Positions 5,345 through 5,790 of a stretch of DNA of 5,790 bases are shown piece after piece; position 1 is the first letter of the stretch, and every line of letters starts with the position of its first letter. The DNA is from an uncultured Clostridia bacterium. GTDB lineage: Bacteria; Bacillota; Clostridia; HGM11514. Below the pieces are notes generated by a model that worked only from the letters and a program-made list of their open reading frames with translations, searched no databases and was not told the DNA's origin. Made by a program: the position numbers and the translations under genes. The stretch is from NCBI GenBank assembly GCA_934489915.1, contig CAKSSZ010000106.1:1-5790 (forward strand). The letters run 5' to 3'.

Positions 5345-5790
5345 CTACGCCTTGCCGCTGCTGCCGAACAGGCGCATTTTCTGCTTTGCCGCTTCCTTCA
5401 CTGCGTCCTTCACCAAGAGGAGCTTCGGCTCAAAGGCTCCCTCCTGCTCATATGCCCGGTTTGCCGCCTGACACAGATCGGTACAGATATTGATCTTGCG
5501 GATCCCGTGGGCGATACAGTTCCGAAAATCCCCATCGGAAAGCCCGCTGCCCCCGTGGAGCACCAGGGGTGAGTCTGCCACCCGGTGAATTTCTGCCAAT
5601 CTGGCAAGATCCAAACGGGGCGCTGCCCGGTAGACGCCATGGACGGTGCCGATGGCAACTGCTAATGCGTCCGCTCCCGACCGACGGATAAAATCATTGA
5701 CCTGCGCCGGGTCGGTATAGCCGCCTTCCTCCTGTTCCGCATCCCCGTTACCCACATGCCCCAGCTCCGCCTCCACGCTGACCCCAAAGG
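5345..5790 (-). CDS. Class II ketose-bisphosphate aldolase, C-terminal part (N-terminus outside window)
   Basis: The frame is open from the right edge to a TAG at 5347-5345 and encodes the last 147 residues; roughly the first half is missing. Family motifs in order are FGVSVEAELGHVG, YTDPAQVNDFI, LAVAIGTVHGVY, SPLVLHGGSGL and IRKINICTDL. In GatY/KbaY-type aldolases the His of 'AIGTxHG' and of 'LVLHGxSG' bind the catalytic zinc, and both are present here (H50 and H78 of the visible part). The enzyme cleaves or forms a ketose bisphosphate via dihydroxyacetone phosphate (fructose-, tagatose- or deoxy-ketogluconate-type substrates). The motifs place it in the broad FbaA/GatY/IolJ family but do not settle the substrate. 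It ends MRLFGSSGKA, a plausible complete C-terminus. Downstream the regulator has its own promoter. Confidence 0.9.
   Translation of the reverse strand, partial: FGVSVEAELGHVGNGDAEQEEGGYTDPAQVNDFIRRSGADALAVAIGTVHGVYRAAPRLDLARLAEIHRVADSPLVLHGGSGLSDGDFRNCIAHGIRKINICTDLCQAANRAYEQEGAFEPKLLLVKDAVKEAAKQKMRLFGSSGKA

Overview
The window looks like a chromosomal piece of an anaerobic, low-to-medium-GC Bacillota (Clostridia; gut Oscillospirales- or Lachnospirales-like is my guess). The reasons are strong AGGAGG-type Shine-Dalgarno sites, sigma-A promoters with 17-bp spacers, Rho-independent terminators, a copper-amine-oxidase-N1 'stalk' protein, an XRE plus zinc-ribbon regulator, and class II aldolase and parallel beta-helix carbohydrate genes. 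No tRNA, rRNA, CRISPR array, transposase or phage gene is visible.

Layout. (1) 1-871, minus strand: the first 290 codons of a right-handed parallel beta-helix protein that runs off the left edge. (2) 872-1110: a 239-bp divergent intergenic region with one well-formed promoter for each side. Each promoter has a short perfect palindrome in or just after it, so both directions may be controlled. (3) 1111-3633, plus strand: an 840-residue fusion of a complete sugar-isomerase-like TIM barrel and a complete acyl-CoA synthetase (ANL superfamily). (4) 3634-3850: a 217-bp region dense in RNA hairpins, ending in an intrinsic terminator whose T-run directly abuts the ribosome binding site of the next gene. 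(5) 3851-4747, plus strand: a secreted stalk-domain protein that looks more AT-rich than its neighbours. (6) 4774-4820: a strong hairpin terminator serving the convergent minus-strand gene. (7) 4834-5274, minus strand: an XRE-family regulator with a C-terminal zinc ribbon and its own consensus promoter. (8) 5345-5790, minus strand: the C-terminal part of a class II (zinc) ketose-bisphosphate aldolase running off the right edge.

How they fit together. The aldolase, the TIM-barrel half of the fusion and the beta-helix protein all point to carbohydrate breakdown. However, they lie in separate transcription units, so a shared pathway is inference only. The most notable object is the TIM-barrel/acyl-CoA-synthetase fusion, in which both halves keep their expected catalytic residues. 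The second is the leader of the stalk gene, which leaves no room for a promoter between terminator and start and so looks like an attenuator.
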